Source: Clostridium_AD estertheticum_D
Lineage (GTDB): Bacteria; Bacillota; Clostridia; Clostridiales; Clostridiaceae
Reading direction: 5' to 3'
NCBI RefSeq assembly: GCF_018861295.1
Contig: NZ_JAHLDM010000002.1
Span: forward strand, 62,001-126,000
DNA: 64,000 nucleotides
The translations under genes were made by a program, and so were the position numbers. Shown here in pieces: positions 25,354 to 33,854 of this stretch (its first letter is position 1; every line of letters starts with the position of its first letter). The notes below the pieces were generated by a model, which saw only the letters and a list, made by a program, of their open reading frames with translations, had not been told where the DNA came from and made no database searches.

Positions 25354-27321
25354 TCACTCCTTATTGTTTAATATTATTCTATAACATGAATACTTTGTAA
25401 TTATATAATATATAACATATATTATTGTGAATATGCCAATTGAAGCAAGTATGGGTAGTATAAATGTACTGCTTTTCCCTAGTAAATTTGGTATTAAAGC
25501 AACAAAACATTCTAAAGCAAAAATGCTATGAATAACGCCTAATAAATACGGAATACTAAAAAACACTAAAATTTGCTTACTAATAATTTTTTTTATTTCT
25601 TTATTTTTATATCCCATTTTCTTTAGAATGTAAAACTCTCTTTTATCGTTTGTAATCCCTGAAATACTATGAAAATACAAAATACTTCCTGTAGCAATAA
25701 AAAAGATTGCTGTAGCAAATGTAATTAACAAAAGGGATACACTATTAGCACTAATGTATTCATATTGTTTTTGGTATGAACTGACAAAATTGTTATTATT
25801 CTTAAACATAGGGGCAAGTTGCTCATATACTTCTTTATTATTTCTCATATTTTTTCCGAAAACGCTCATAATCTCATTCGTATGTAGTTTCAATTTAGAG
25901 GTTTTTGTATAAAGCTCATCAGAAATAACAAGTGTTCCTAGACTGTTGACAAATCCAATTGGATTTATCAATGTGGTTTCCACTACATTTACATTTATGG
26001 TTTTATGATTTGCAAGATTTAAGGAATATACTTTTCCTATGTCTATATTTTTTTTATCATATGTATATTTAACAAGAGTACAATCGTTCCCACTTATATT
26101 TTTAATAGATAGCTTTTTCCCTTGTAACTGTATCAAATTAATATAATCGGATTTAGAAATTAAATCAAAACTGTGTTGTTGCTTAGCACTATATTCAAAA
26201 GGAAGGTTATCAGTTGAAGAAGTTACTTGAATTAAAGAAGTTTTTTTATAATCTATATTTTTTCCTCCTACTGTTTTTTTCACAATATCAATTACTTTAT
26301 CTACCTGATTTGCGCTTTTGATATGGAATTCAATAGCTGCAGGAATTACACGTGAAAGGCCAGCATAAGGATAATATATTGAGAGTATTGCCGAACCTAG
26401 TATACTCAATGTTGCCGCTGATAGTAATGTCAATATAATTAATGCTTTTGCATTTGATCGTATACGATAAATAAATTTTGGAATTGTAATTATATTTGTT
26501 TCCTTATAAAAATATCCTTTTTTCTTTTTTAATTTTAATATAGCATAAGGAATGAAAGAATGTATAAAAAATATTGTTCCTACGACTACAGATATAAGTG
26601 TAATCATAGCCATAGGTCCGAATCCTACTGTAACCCAAAACGAATCCTTTCCCCTTGTTATATCTAGCGCTGTTACATAACCAAGTATTAATAATATAAC
26701 TCCTAATACTGCTAGCCATATTTTTACCTTTATTTGTTGTTCTACTTTTTTACCCAATCGAACTAGTGTTAGTAATGAACTTTTCTTTAAAAATTTCCAA
26801 TTTGATAAAAATAAAACAAATAGAACAACCAACACGAATCCACTGGCAACGTAAACAGCGTTTAAATTAATTAACGGTATTTTTGAAGCATCTATTTGCA
26901 AATCTAAAAGATGTACAATCCCTATAATAATGATTTTATGAAGAAATGATCCAAAAAATATTCCTATACCAAGTGCACTGATACAAATAAAAAAATTCTC
27001 AAATGAAAGCAACCGTGTCATTGTAGACTTTCTATATCCTAATAAAGAATAAATTCCAAGTTCTTTCATTCGTCTTTTCATAAAAAAAGTATTGGCATAT
27101 GACATATAAAACAATACAAATCCCATGATTAATATTGCTACAGCTTTGGACATCATTTCTACTCTGCCATCAGTAGATATCCGTTCCATTATGACTTCAT
27201 TCATGGCAAAAGAAATAAAACTAAAAAACACCATAAAAACAAATGATACTGAAAATAAATAAAGAGAATAGAACAAAAAATTCTTTCTTATATTTTTCTG
27301 CGCAATACTTAATAAGTTCAT
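25354..27321 (-). CDS. ABC transporter permease, FtsX/BceB family
   Basis: The frame opens at 27378, but GAGGAGG fits the ATG at 27321 (MNLLSIAQKNIRKN, a BceB-like start), giving 655 residues. It has the BceB layout: one N-terminal span, a FtsX four-helix unit, a further pair, a large extracellular domain of about 200 residues between spans 7 and 8 (about 320-520), and three C-terminal spans. Transporters of this group remove or sense cell-wall-active peptides; the substrate here is unknown. It is preceded by its ATPase gene, 34 bp upstream. Confidence 0.92.
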   Translation of the reverse strand: MNLLSIAQKNIRKNFLFYSLYLFSVSFVFMVFFSFISFAMNEVIMERISTDGRVEMMSKAVAILIMGFVLFYMSYANTFFMKRRMKELGIYSLLGYRKSTMTRLLSFENFFICISALGIGIFFGSFLHKIIIIGIVHLLDLQIDASKIPLINLNAVYVASGFVLVVLFVLFLSNWKFLKKSSLLTLVRLGKKVEQQIKVKIWLAVLGVILLILGYVTALDITRGKDSFWVTVGFGPMAMITLISVVVGTIFFIHSFIPYAILKLKKKKGYFYKETNIITIPKFIYRIRSNAKALIILTLLSAATLSILGSAILSIYYPYAGLSRVIPAAIEFHIKSANQVDKVIDIVKKTVGGKNIDYKKTSLIQVTSSTDNLPFEYSAKQQHSFDLISKSDYINLIQLQGKKLSIKNISGNDCTLVKYTYDKKNIDIGKVYSLNLANHKTINVNVVETTLINPIGFVNSLGTLVISDELYTKTSKLKLHTNEIMSVFGKNMRNNKEVYEQLAPMFKNNNNFVSSYQKQYEYISANSVSLLLITFATAIFFIATGSILYFHSISGITNDKREFYILKKMGYKNKEIKKIISKQILVFFSIPYLLGVIHSIFALECFVALIPNLLGKSSTFILPILASIGIFTIIYVIYYIITKYSCYRIILNNKE

Positions 27322-27355
27322 ATTTTTAATTGCCTCCTCGTGTAATGTAGCATCA

Positions 27356-28102
27356 TTAGTTTTCCCCCAGTTTTGCAACTTCTTTTAAAATCTCCTCAAA
27401 GAAAAGCTTTCTTTCGTTCCTGCATTTTTGTAATTTTCTAACGATTTGTCCATCCTTAAATATAATAATACGACTTGCATAACTTGCAGCATACGCATCA
27501 TGTGTTACCATTAGAATAGTAGTTTTTAATTCTTTGTTCACTTCCTCTAATTTATGAAGCAACGCTGTGGCAGAATTTGAATCTAGTGCACCGGTAGGCT
27601 CATCTGCAAACAAAACACTAGGATTTTTTATGATAGCTCTTGCTGCAGCAACACGTTGCTTTTGTCCCCCAGACAATTCACTTGGATATTTAGATAATAT
27701 ATCGCTTATACCAAAACGCTCGGCTATTTGATGCACAGAAGATTCAATATCTTTTGGAATCTTATGTAGTAAAGTAAGTGGTACTGCTATATTTTCTGTA
27801 ACTGTTAGACTATCCAGTAGAAAATATTCTTGAAAAATAAATCCTAAATTACATTTTCGAAAATCAGTAGCACTATTATCATTTAGTGTATTAATATTTA
27901 CACCATTTATAATAATGTCTCCACTTGTAAAAGTATCAATAGTTGAACATACATTTAATAAAGTAGTCTTTCCTGATCCTGAAGCCCCCATTATAGCAAT
28001 AAATTCTCCAGTCTCAATTTGTAAAGAAACCTTATTTAATGCTGGCTTTTGATTATTGTCATAAATTTTTGTAACTTCTTTAGCTGTTAATAATGTTGTC
28101 AT
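27356..28102 (-). CDS. ABC transporter ATP-binding protein, MacB/BceA type
   Basis: 248 residues from the ATG at 28102, which is better spaced from AAGGGG than the ATG at 28108. Walker A GASGSGKTT, Q-loop FIFQEYFLL, signature LSGGQKQR, Walker B VLFADEPTGALD and the switch His (VTHDAY) are all present. It energises the permease encoded next. The pair and the two-component genes form one functional block on the minus strand. Confidence 0.96.
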   Translation of the reverse strand: MTTLLTAKEVTKIYDNNQKPALNKVSLQIETGEFIAIMGASGSGKTTLLNVCSTIDTFTSGDIIINGVNINTLNDNSATDFRKCNLGFIFQEYFLLDSLTVTENIAVPLTLLHKIPKDIESSVHQIAERFGISDILSKYPSELSGGQKQRVAAARAIIKNPSVLFADEPTGALDSNSATALLHKLEEVNKELKTTILMVTHDAYAASYASRIIIFKDGQIVRKLQKCRNERKLFFEEILKEVAKLGEN

Positions 28103-28326
28103 AGTCATTTCCCCTTACTTTCTAGTTTTAATGATAATTTTTTTACAATTAACGCTTAATTAATTTTCCATAAAGTATCAACGACCTGAATGTTTCTATG
28201 ATCTAATATTATGGGAGTGTTCGTATTTATAAGTATACATTTCCCAGCATTAAATTTCGTGAGTAAAAAGCGCATACTAGAATATTTATATTAATGAACC
28301 TTACGTAAGCCTTAAAATAAAAGCTC

Positions 28327-28381
28327 AAAAAAAACAGGCTTATCTAATTACGTTTCTTGATGACGTAACTAGGCTAAGCCT
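28327..28381 (-). terminator. Terminator of the PadR operon
   Basis: Long imperfect stem (28336-28353 with 28363-28381; outer AGGCTTA/TAAGCCT, inner TTACGT/ACGTAA) followed by eight T on the minus strand (28327-28334). The rest of the 365-bp region 28109-28473 shows a second AAGCCT copy near 28306 and no gene. Confidence 0.8.
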
Positions 28382-28473
28382 TTATGGAGAATTCTTTTTT
28401 TACACATGTATCAGCTGTACGATAAATAACCTGTTACATTAGAATATTTTATTCGAATCCTTTAAGATAGTTA

Positions 28474-29031
28474 TTACTTCATCAATACTGCTTTTATACA
28501 ATTGTTAACGTAGTTATTATCTTCAAGCTTATCCTGTACTTTACTTTTCCATTCCTCTTTTTTTAATAAACCCGGTAACTCTCGCCCATACCACTTTTCA
28601 ACATCCAAGCGTGAGACTTTATATGCTGAACCAGTAAAGTTGTAATTTATTACTTGAAGATTCTCAATCAGAGCAAATGCAACAGTAGAATTGTATATCA
28701 AAGCTTTATTCACCTTATTTTCATTAATATTTGCTATAGTATCATTATATTTTACTTCTGCTGTTAACTTATTTGGAAATAACTCAAAAGACATTTTAAT
28801 ATTACTTAATGGCAATTTGTGAAATAAATTAGTTATATTGCTCGAATTACCCATATATTTGCTTTTATATTTCATAACACTATTTAAGTCATGTGTTATA
28901 GGATTTTGCTGCTGCAGCATATACTGATTATTTTTCTGATTATTCTTTGGTATAACAATAAACTGAACCAGTCCAAATAAAACTATCCCTATTATTGCTA
29001 AACCAATTATTATATTATTCCTCGTTTTCAT
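28474..29031 (-). CDS. DUF4825-like membrane-anchored protein
   Basis: The frame opens at 29049, but AGGTGGGTG fits the ATG at 29031, giving 185 residues. It has one N-terminal membrane segment (NIIIGLAIIGIVLFGLVQFI). The extracytoplasmic part contains the motif THDLNSVMKYKSKYMGNSSN and then LFHKLPL, which is the DUF4825 signature as I recall it. The function of the domain is unknown; it occurs with BlaR-like and anti-sigma-like sensors. The start overlaps the preceding gene by 17 bp, so the three-gene unit is tightly coupled. Confidence 0.75.
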   Translation of the reverse strand: MKTRNNIIIGLAIIGIVLFGLVQFIVIPKNNQKNNQYMLQQQNPITHDLNSVMKYKSKYMGNSSNITNLFHKLPLSNIKMSFELFPNKLTAEVKYNDTIANINENKVNKALIYNSTVAFALIENLQVINYNFTGSAYKVSRLDVEKWYGRELPGLLKKEEWKSKVQDKLEDNNYVNNCIKAVLMK

Positions 29032-29710
29032 TGTCTTCACCCACCTCATATTTTAATATTAGTTTTGGGGCTAAATTAAAAATCAATGGAATTATGATTG
29101 AAATAAGTGGAATACCGTATCCTATTGCCAATTCAGCAAATTGGTATGGACCTGTTATACTAATGGGTCTTGAGAACCAAATGTTACTTCCAAACTGGAT
29201 TGCAGTGATAAAAAGAGTATAAACTACAATAAACAATAACCACATAATCCAAGCAATTTTTTTAACTTTAAACGCCGATTGTATATTAATAAATGATTTA
29301 CACTTACGATATTCAGATTCTTTTTTTGAGTTTAATAGGAAATACTTTATTCCAATTGCAATACTGCAAATAAATAGAAATATATTTAATATAAATCCTA
29401 CTCTAATAATTAAACCAGGTATTGTTATTATCCATGCTATTATAGAATAAAGTAAACCTATTTGTATATATTCAAGATTATATTTATTTATATATATTTT
29501 TATGTTTCCGTCAATAAGGTAATCTATACTGTTAATGCTTCCTTTGGCTTTTTTAATAGCCTCGCTGTGATCTATGCCATTTGCAGTTAAATCATCAACC
29601 TTTGCCTCAAGGTTACTCAAAACCTCATATTTCAATTCATTAATCTGTTTACTTGATTTATAGTTGCTAAAAATACTATCAACATGATTTTTTAAACTAT
29701 TCATCCCCAT
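29015..29710 (-). CDS. Permease-prefix-domain membrane protein
   Basis: 231 residues. The cytoplasmic N-terminus (residues 8-65: VDSIFSNYKSSKQINELKYE and then LTANGIDHSEAIKKAKGS) matches the permease prefix / DUF1700-like helical domain that is often encoded after PadR regulators. Four membrane segments follow in two pairs (about 80-125 and 150-220). Its ATG shares one base with the PadR stop codon (TAATG), a classical coupled start. Likely role: membrane component regulated by, or signalling to, the PadR protein. Confidence 0.8.
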   Translation of the reverse strand: MGMNSLKNHVDSIFSNYKSSKQINELKYEVLSNLEAKVDDLTANGIDHSEAIKKAKGSINSIDYLIDGNIKIYINKYNLEYIQIGLLYSIIAWIITIPGLIIRVGFILNIFLFICSIAIGIKYFLLNSKKESEYRKCKSFINIQSAFKVKKIAWIMWLLFIVVYTLFITAIQFGSNIWFSRPISITGPYQFAELAIGYGIPLISIIIPLIFNLAPKLILKYEVGEDNENEE

Positions 29711-30051
29711 TATCCCTCCCTTTTAATAAGTTTATCTATTAAATCTCTTGCTATCTTCCAATCTGAAAGTGATTTTTCATAATTTTCTTTACCAAGTTCT
29801 GTAATCCTATAATACTTTCTTCTGCCACCCTGGCTTTCACTTCCCCAATAAGACTCAACAAGTTTTTGTGATTCAAGCCTTTTTAAACTTGTATATAATG
29901 AAGGTTCTTTTAATTCATATTTTCCTTCACTATTTTTTGAAATAGCTTTAATGATTTCATATCCATAGTTATCTCCATCACATATTACTCGAAGTATTAT
30001 TGAATCAATGTTACCACGAATTAATTCACTACTGATATTGATTTTATTCAT
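29710..30051 (-). CDS. PadR-family transcriptional regulator
   Basis: 113 residues from the ATG at 30051; the frame opens at a GTG at 30060, inside the GAGGTG ribosome site. The winged helix has IILRVICDGDNYGYEIIKAI and YTSLKRLESQKLVESYWG, with the wing GGRRKYYRITELGK. PadR proteins repress their own operon and release on ligand binding. A palindrome over the promoter upstream is the likely operator. Confidence 0.93.
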   Translation of the reverse strand: MNKINISSELIRGNIDSIILRVICDGDNYGYEIIKAISKNSEGKYELKEPSLYTSLKRLESQKLVESYWGSESQGGRRKYYRITELGKENYEKSLSDWKIARDLIDKLIKREG

Positions 30052-30071
30052 TATGTTCACCTCGTAATTAT

Positions 30072-30109
30072 ACTTTAACGCATATTACTACGTGTGTCAA
30101 TGTAATATG
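30072..30109 (-). promoter_or_regulatory. Promoter and probable PadR operator
   Basis: On the minus strand TTGACA (30095-30100), a 17-bp spacer and TAAAGT (30072-30077). The inverted repeat CATATTAC/GTAATATG (30081-30088 and 30102-30109, 13-bp spacing) brackets the -35 box, as expected for a repressor site. Confidence 0.6.
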
Positions 30110-30164
30110 TATCATATACTAATTAATTCATAAGAAATGTAGTTTAAATATTTAGTTATCATAA

Positions 30165-30335
30165 ACCACTTCAGGTGAAGGGGGCTCAACGGGTTCAAGG
30201 CTTGATAGGGAAGTTTATAAAAGTTTTGGCAACAGTGGTGGGAGTGGTTCGGGTTTTAGTAAAGATGAGGATGTAACTTATACAATTAAATGTAATGGAA
30301 AGAAAGGAAATATTATAAATGAACTCCCTCTTTAA
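30165..30335 (+). pseudogene. Remnant of a glycine/serine-rich gene
   Basis: 56 sense codons open after a stop at 30162 with no start codon. The reading is protein-like: SGEGGSTGSRLDREVYKSFG, then NSGGSGSGFSKDEDVTYTIK, ending NELPL. GC content is higher than in the flanks and a terminator-like hairpin follows. I infer the decayed 3' end of a plus-strand gene; family unknown. Confidence 0.45.
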
Positions 30336-30348
30336 TTAAGGGGAGTTC
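30321..30348 (+). terminator. Terminator at the end of the gene remnant
   Basis: 8-bp stem GAACTCCC/GGGAGTTC (30321-30328 with 30341-30348) followed by ATTTATATT. The left arm holds the last codons of the remnant. Confidence 0.6.
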
Positions 30349-30406
30349 ATTTATATTATCCTATCATAATTGCAAATGTTCTTTTACTGTTAATCAGTTG
30401 AGTGCT

Positions 30407-31276
30407 TTAATCTGTTCTAGGATTAGAAATTTTACTTTTAAATGCTTTCGTACTATCTGAAGCACTTATCCATACCCTATGTAATGAAAGTATACCATTC
30501 TTTTTAGAGGACCATCCCTTTTCAGTGGTGAAAGCCATTTTGTAACCGGCTTCTTTCAATGCCTCAATTGCACTTTTGTTGTACCCACCATAAGGATATG
30601 CAAAAAAATCTATTGTTTTATTTAATGTTTTTTCAAGATATTTTTTAGATTGAATTAACGTTTTTAGTTGGTTATCCTTAGAAATCAATTTTAAATTATC
30701 ATGATGTACAGTATGGCTTTCTATATCCATACCATATTTATCCATTTCTATAAGTTGTTTAGATGTTAGCATGTTGCTATGTACATCAGTAAGAGAAGTA
30801 ATAACAAAAATTGTTGCTTTAAATTTATATTTTTTTAGAATAGGAAACATAGCAGTATAATTATTATCATATCCATCATCAAAAGTAATGACTACCGATT
30901 TTCTAGGTATTGGAGTATTATTCATAAGGTACCCATACAAATTTGTAAGTGTTATAGTATAATAACCATTATCCTTTAAATATTTCATTTGCTCCTCAAA
31001 TTTTTTAATTGGAATACAAATGGGATTACCTTTATCATAGCTAATTGAGTGGTACTCTAGAACCGGGATACTCTTCCCATAAGGTTTAATATCAGTAGTA
31101 TTGTCAAACCCAGGTATTGTAGATGTTTCAATTGGTTTAGCTACAGTTACAGGTGTAGCTACAACAGTTGGTTTAACAGGGTTTGTTTTTTTTATTGTAG
31201 TTGATGTAGCTCTTGAGCACCCAACGATAGAGAGTACAAAAATAAATATAAATATAAAAGATAATTTCTTTTTCAC
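30407..31276 (-). CDS. Polysaccharide deacetylase lipoprotein (NodB domain)
   Basis: 289 residues from a GTG start after AAAGGAG. The signal peptide ends in the lipobox SIVGC (C20), then a Thr/Pro/Val-rich spacer to about residue 55. NodB motifs: TFDDGYDNNY, ESHTVHHD (metal His pair) and AYPYGGYN. It acts on wall or surface glycans at the outer face of the membrane. It is related to the secreted enzyme at 21884-22663 but differs in anchor and motif 3. Confidence 0.93.
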   Translation of the reverse strand: MKKKLSFIFIFIFVLSIVGCSRATSTTIKKTNPVKPTVVATPVTVAKPIETSTIPGFDNTTDIKPYGKSIPVLEYHSISYDKGNPICIPIKKFEEQMKYLKDNGYYTITLTNLYGYLMNNTPIPRKSVVITFDDGYDNNYTAMFPILKKYKFKATIFVITSLTDVHSNMLTSKQLIEMDKYGMDIESHTVHHDNLKLISKDNQLKTLIQSKKYLEKTLNKTIDFFAYPYGGYNKSAIEALKEAGYKMAFTTEKGWSSKKNGILSLHRVWISASDSTKAFKSKISNPRTD

Positions 31277-31382
31277 AGCAATTCACTCCTTTTTACTATA
31301 TTTTAATTAAATTACAATATTAAATATATATTACTTATTATATAATATTTTATAAATATATACAATTTAATATTTATAAAAT

Positions 31383-31425
31383 TAAACAGCTAAAGCCCAT
31401 TAAAATTTAGGGCTTTAGCTGTTTA
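31383..31425. terminator. 16-bp perfect-stem terminator
   Basis: Arms 31383-31398 and 31410-31425, 11-nt loop. It follows the alpha/beta hydrolase stop (31432) by 7 bp on the minus strand. Confidence 0.8.
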
Positions 31426-31431
31426 AATAAT

Positions 31432-32244
31432 TTATTTCTCAATAAATTGTATTAATTCTTTATTAAACTTGTCACGCTCTTCATAGAACAATCCATGTCC
31501 GCTATATTCAAATGGTACAAGTTTAGCATTTTTAATTCCTTGTTTCATAACTTCAGCTAACTGGAATAAGCAAACTTTATCATGTATACCATGAAGAATT
31601 AATGTTGGGACATTTATTTTTTCTAAATCACAAAACAACTCTTCATCTCTAAAAGTTGTGGCACAATCTGACGTTGCCCATCCTGCTGCTTCAAGACCTA
31701 AATTAAAAAACCAATCTTGTAGAGGCTGAGTAGCGTACTGGAACAAAAATATATCTCCAAAATCTCTTAGCATTTTAGGTCTGTCATTATATGTTTCTTG
31801 AATAAGTTTTGTTACCGTTTCCTTAGGCAACCCATACGGAAAATTTGGACGCTTAGTTAAACTAGGCGCCGCTGCCCCAAAGAGAGCAAGTTTGGATACC
31901 CCATAACCTTTATGACGAGCCATGTATCTAATAGCAGTTGCTCCCCCCATAGAATGTCCACCAAGAGTGAAGTTTTTTAAATTAAGAGCTTCGACTACAC
32001 CTCTTATATCATCTGATAATGTATTATAATCGTATCCACTTATAGGCTTATCCGACTTACCAAACCCTCTAGTGTCAATTCCAATACATCTATATCCCAT
32101 TTTAGGAAGTACATTAAACTGATATTCATATGCTTTATGATTTAATGGCCAACCATGTATAAACAAAATTGTTTTCTTCCCTCTTGGATTTAAATCTTCA
32201 ACAAAAATTTTAACATCTGGTTCTACCTGAATATAATATTCCAA
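31432..32244 (-). CDS. Alpha/beta-hydrolase (non-haem chloroperoxidase/esterase type)
   Basis: 270 residues from a TTG start after GGAGGGG. The oxyanion strand is FIHGWPLNHKAYE, the nucleophile elbow GHSMGG (Ser near 97), the acid Asp in LHGIHDKVC, and His in YSGHGLFYEERD. The triad is complete. Sequence flavour is the chloroperoxidase/esterase branch (VWNGFDTRGFGKSD-like segment GIDTRGFGKSDKP). Substrate unknown. Monocistronic with its own terminator. Confidence 0.88.
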   Translation of the reverse strand: MEYYIQVEPDVKIFVEDLNPRGKKTILFIHGWPLNHKAYEYQFNVLPKMGYRCIGIDTRGFGKSDKPISGYDYNTLSDDIRGVVEALNLKNFTLGGHSMGGATAIRYMARHKGYGVSKLALFGAAAPSLTKRPNFPYGLPKETVTKLIQETYNDRPKMLRDFGDIFLFQYATQPLQDWFFNLGLEAAGWATSDCATTFRDEELFCDLEKINVPTLILHGIHDKVCLFQLAEVMKQGIKNAKLVPFEYSGHGLFYEERDKFNKELIQFIEK

Positions 32245-32381
32245 CGCCTAATCCCCTCCACAATAAAATGCTATTTACTAATAGCTTATGCACTTATAGA
32301 GAGATCTGGTACATTAAAATAATAATTTTAATTTTTATGTGCTAGAAATCGGCTCTTAATTTAACTATTATATAAAAAATA

Positions 32382-32411
32382 AACCCAATAACACCTAGTT
32401 GTTATTGGGTT
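32382..32411 (-). terminator. Terminator of the MYG1-family gene
   Basis: 12-bp perfect stem (32382-32393 with 32400-32411), 6-nt loop, then TTATTTTTT on the minus strand. It begins 13 bp after the stop codon. Confidence 0.9.
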
Positions 32412-32424
32412 CATTATATAAATT

Positions 32425-33321
32425 TTAAATTGATAATTTTGCTATTTTTAAAGCACTCGTGAGGCTTTTAGTTGATGCTATAAACCCTGCCTTGTGACAA
32501 AAGATAGCATCATCTATTTTTATTATTGAATTTATCTCATCACTTGATTTTCCTCTAATTGACTCAACTAAATCTTTTCTTGCTTCAAAAGTCCCCGCAG
32601 TTTTCTTTACAGTTTGAATCTTATACTCCGCGTTATTATCCCCAGGCGAAATAACAAACAGTACCTCACAGTTTATATCTATTTTAAGTAACTGTTGAAG
32701 CCAAGGACAACCATTTTTCAAAACCATTATTTCATTAACCTCTCTATTTTGAAATCCTTTATTTACTATATCCCTTGCTTTTATAACAGAAACCTGTCTG
32801 CTTATTATCCGTTTTATAACAACAATTGCAAATCCTACTGCTTCTTCAAATGCATCATCTTTGGATGAATCATCATCCCATGTAGGATTAAAATTTTGTA
32901 TAATATCACTTATTGAAGTTACTTTAAATTCCGATTTAGAATCTATGCCATTATCTATAGCATCAATCCCCTGCACTAAAGTCTTATCAATATAATCAAA
33001 AATTGATATTATATCATCTTCATCAAACTCGGAATTAAACTTTTGTATTACTCTAGAACCAAACTCTCTCCAAACTAGTCCTGACGCGGCATATGGAATA
33101 TTATTTTCTCTTATTTCTTTATCTAATTGATGGTGATCAAATTCTCCTAGAGATATGTCATAAACAAAATCTAGTTTTTTAAGTACCTCTTCATCCCTTG
33201 TTCTGATTACCTTTATATCTCCTAATAATAATCTAAGTATAGCTGTAGCCATAACATCATCTGCATGAAATTTACCACTATGTGTTCCTAAAGTTTTAAT
33301 ATTCTTTTCATTTATCATCAT
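32425..33321 (-). CDS. MYG1-family metal-dependent hydrolase (UPF0160)
   Basis: 298 residues, close to the family length. GTHSGKFHADDVMATAIL near 12-29 and GEFDHHQ near 58-64 are the DHH-like metal motifs. PYAASGLVWREFG and the C-terminal CHKAGFIASTKSLTSALKIA are typical. Eukaryotic MYG1 is a 3'-5' RNA exonuclease in nucleus and mitochondria; the bacterial role is not established. The ATG at 33321 or the next one (33318) fits AGAGGT. It is the last gene after hfq on this strand, separated by a structured element. Confidence 0.9.
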   Translation of the reverse strand: MMINEKNIKTLGTHSGKFHADDVMATAILRLLLGDIKVIRTRDEEVLKKLDFVYDISLGEFDHHQLDKEIRENNIPYAASGLVWREFGSRVIQKFNSEFDEDDIISIFDYIDKTLVQGIDAIDNGIDSKSEFKVTSISDIIQNFNPTWDDDSSKDDAFEEAVGFAIVVIKRIISRQVSVIKARDIVNKGFQNREVNEIMVLKNGCPWLQQLLKIDINCEVLFVISPGDNNAEYKIQTVKKTAGTFEARKDLVESIRGKSSDEINSIIKIDDAIFCHKAGFIASTKSLTSALKIAKLSI

Positions 33322-33366
33322 TTACCTCTTTCGTATTTATATTATAAATTAACCATTTTAAAAAAT

Positions 33367-33403
33367 AAAGCCTCAAGCTAGTTTACTCTAAGCTTAGGCC
33401 TTT
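33367..33403 (-). terminator. Terminator before the MYG1-family gene
   Basis: 13-nt arms (33367-33379 with 33391-33403) pair on the minus strand with few mismatches, followed by TATTTTTT. It probably ends the hfq transcript or the structured RNA upstream. Confidence 0.75.
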
Positions 33404-33509
33404 AACGACATTTCAGAAGGAAAGTCTCCTACTTCTATAAGTGGGAATTAACTATCTTAGCAGAAATAAAACTTCAGTGGTAGTATAAATTTCCTTCTGA
33501 AGTCGTTAA
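33402..33509. repeat. 108-nt element closed by a 20-bp inverted repeat
   Basis: Bases 33402-33409 pair with 33502-33509, and 33412-33423 with 33490-33501, a 20-bp stem with a 2-nt bulge. Inside are ACTTCTATAAGT (self-complementary arms) and other short pairs. On the minus strand it lies between hfq and a terminator, so it could be a small RNA or a 3' element of the hfq mRNA. It could also be a small palindromic mobile element: the inner TCCTACTTCTATAAGTGGGA block resembles hairpins at IS200/IS605 ends. Neither is proven. Confidence 0.6.
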
Positions 33510-33569
33510 TGCATCTTCTTCGAAGCTGTTGCAGCGACCCAGGAGATAATTAAACAACATACTATAACT

Positions 33570-33803
33570 TTAAATTTCTTCACTCCCTAGTAATATTGGA
33601 TTAAGTGGAGTTATCGTAGAAATAGCATGTTTATATACCATCATTTGTTTTCCGTCGCAGTTTAATACTACAGTGAACGTATCAAAACCAGTTACATTGC
33701 CCTTTAATTGAAAGCCATTTATCAGATATAAAGTAACTTGTATTTTATTCTTTCTTGCCTCATTTAAAAATATATCTTGCAGATTATTAGTAAATTTGCT
33801 CAC
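33570..33803 (-). CDS. hfq: RNA chaperone Hfq
   Basis: 77 residues from a GTG start after GGAGGAA. The Sm1 motif (LYLINGFQLKGNVTGFDTFTVVL) and Sm2 motif (YKHAISTITP) are clear. It forms a hexamer that binds A- and U-rich RNA and helps sRNA-mRNA pairing. It follows miaA by 51 bp, the widespread miaA-hfq order. The C-terminal tail is short, as in Firmicutes. Confidence 0.97.
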   Translation of the reverse strand: MSKFTNNLQDIFLNEARKNKIQVTLYLINGFQLKGNVTGFDTFTVVLNCDGKQMMVYKHAISTITPLNPILLGSEEI

Positions 33804-33854
33804 AAATGTTCCTCCACAATTGTATTTTAATTTTATAAAAACAGCTCATTAAGA

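Noticed and set aside
26504..26719. 71-codon minus-strand frame inside the ABC permease gene
   Set aside because: Same strand but in another frame of a well-defined permease, no independent start signal.
33402..33509. 6S RNA
   Set aside because: The closed element is too short, and the central bubble and length expected of 6S RNA are not seen.
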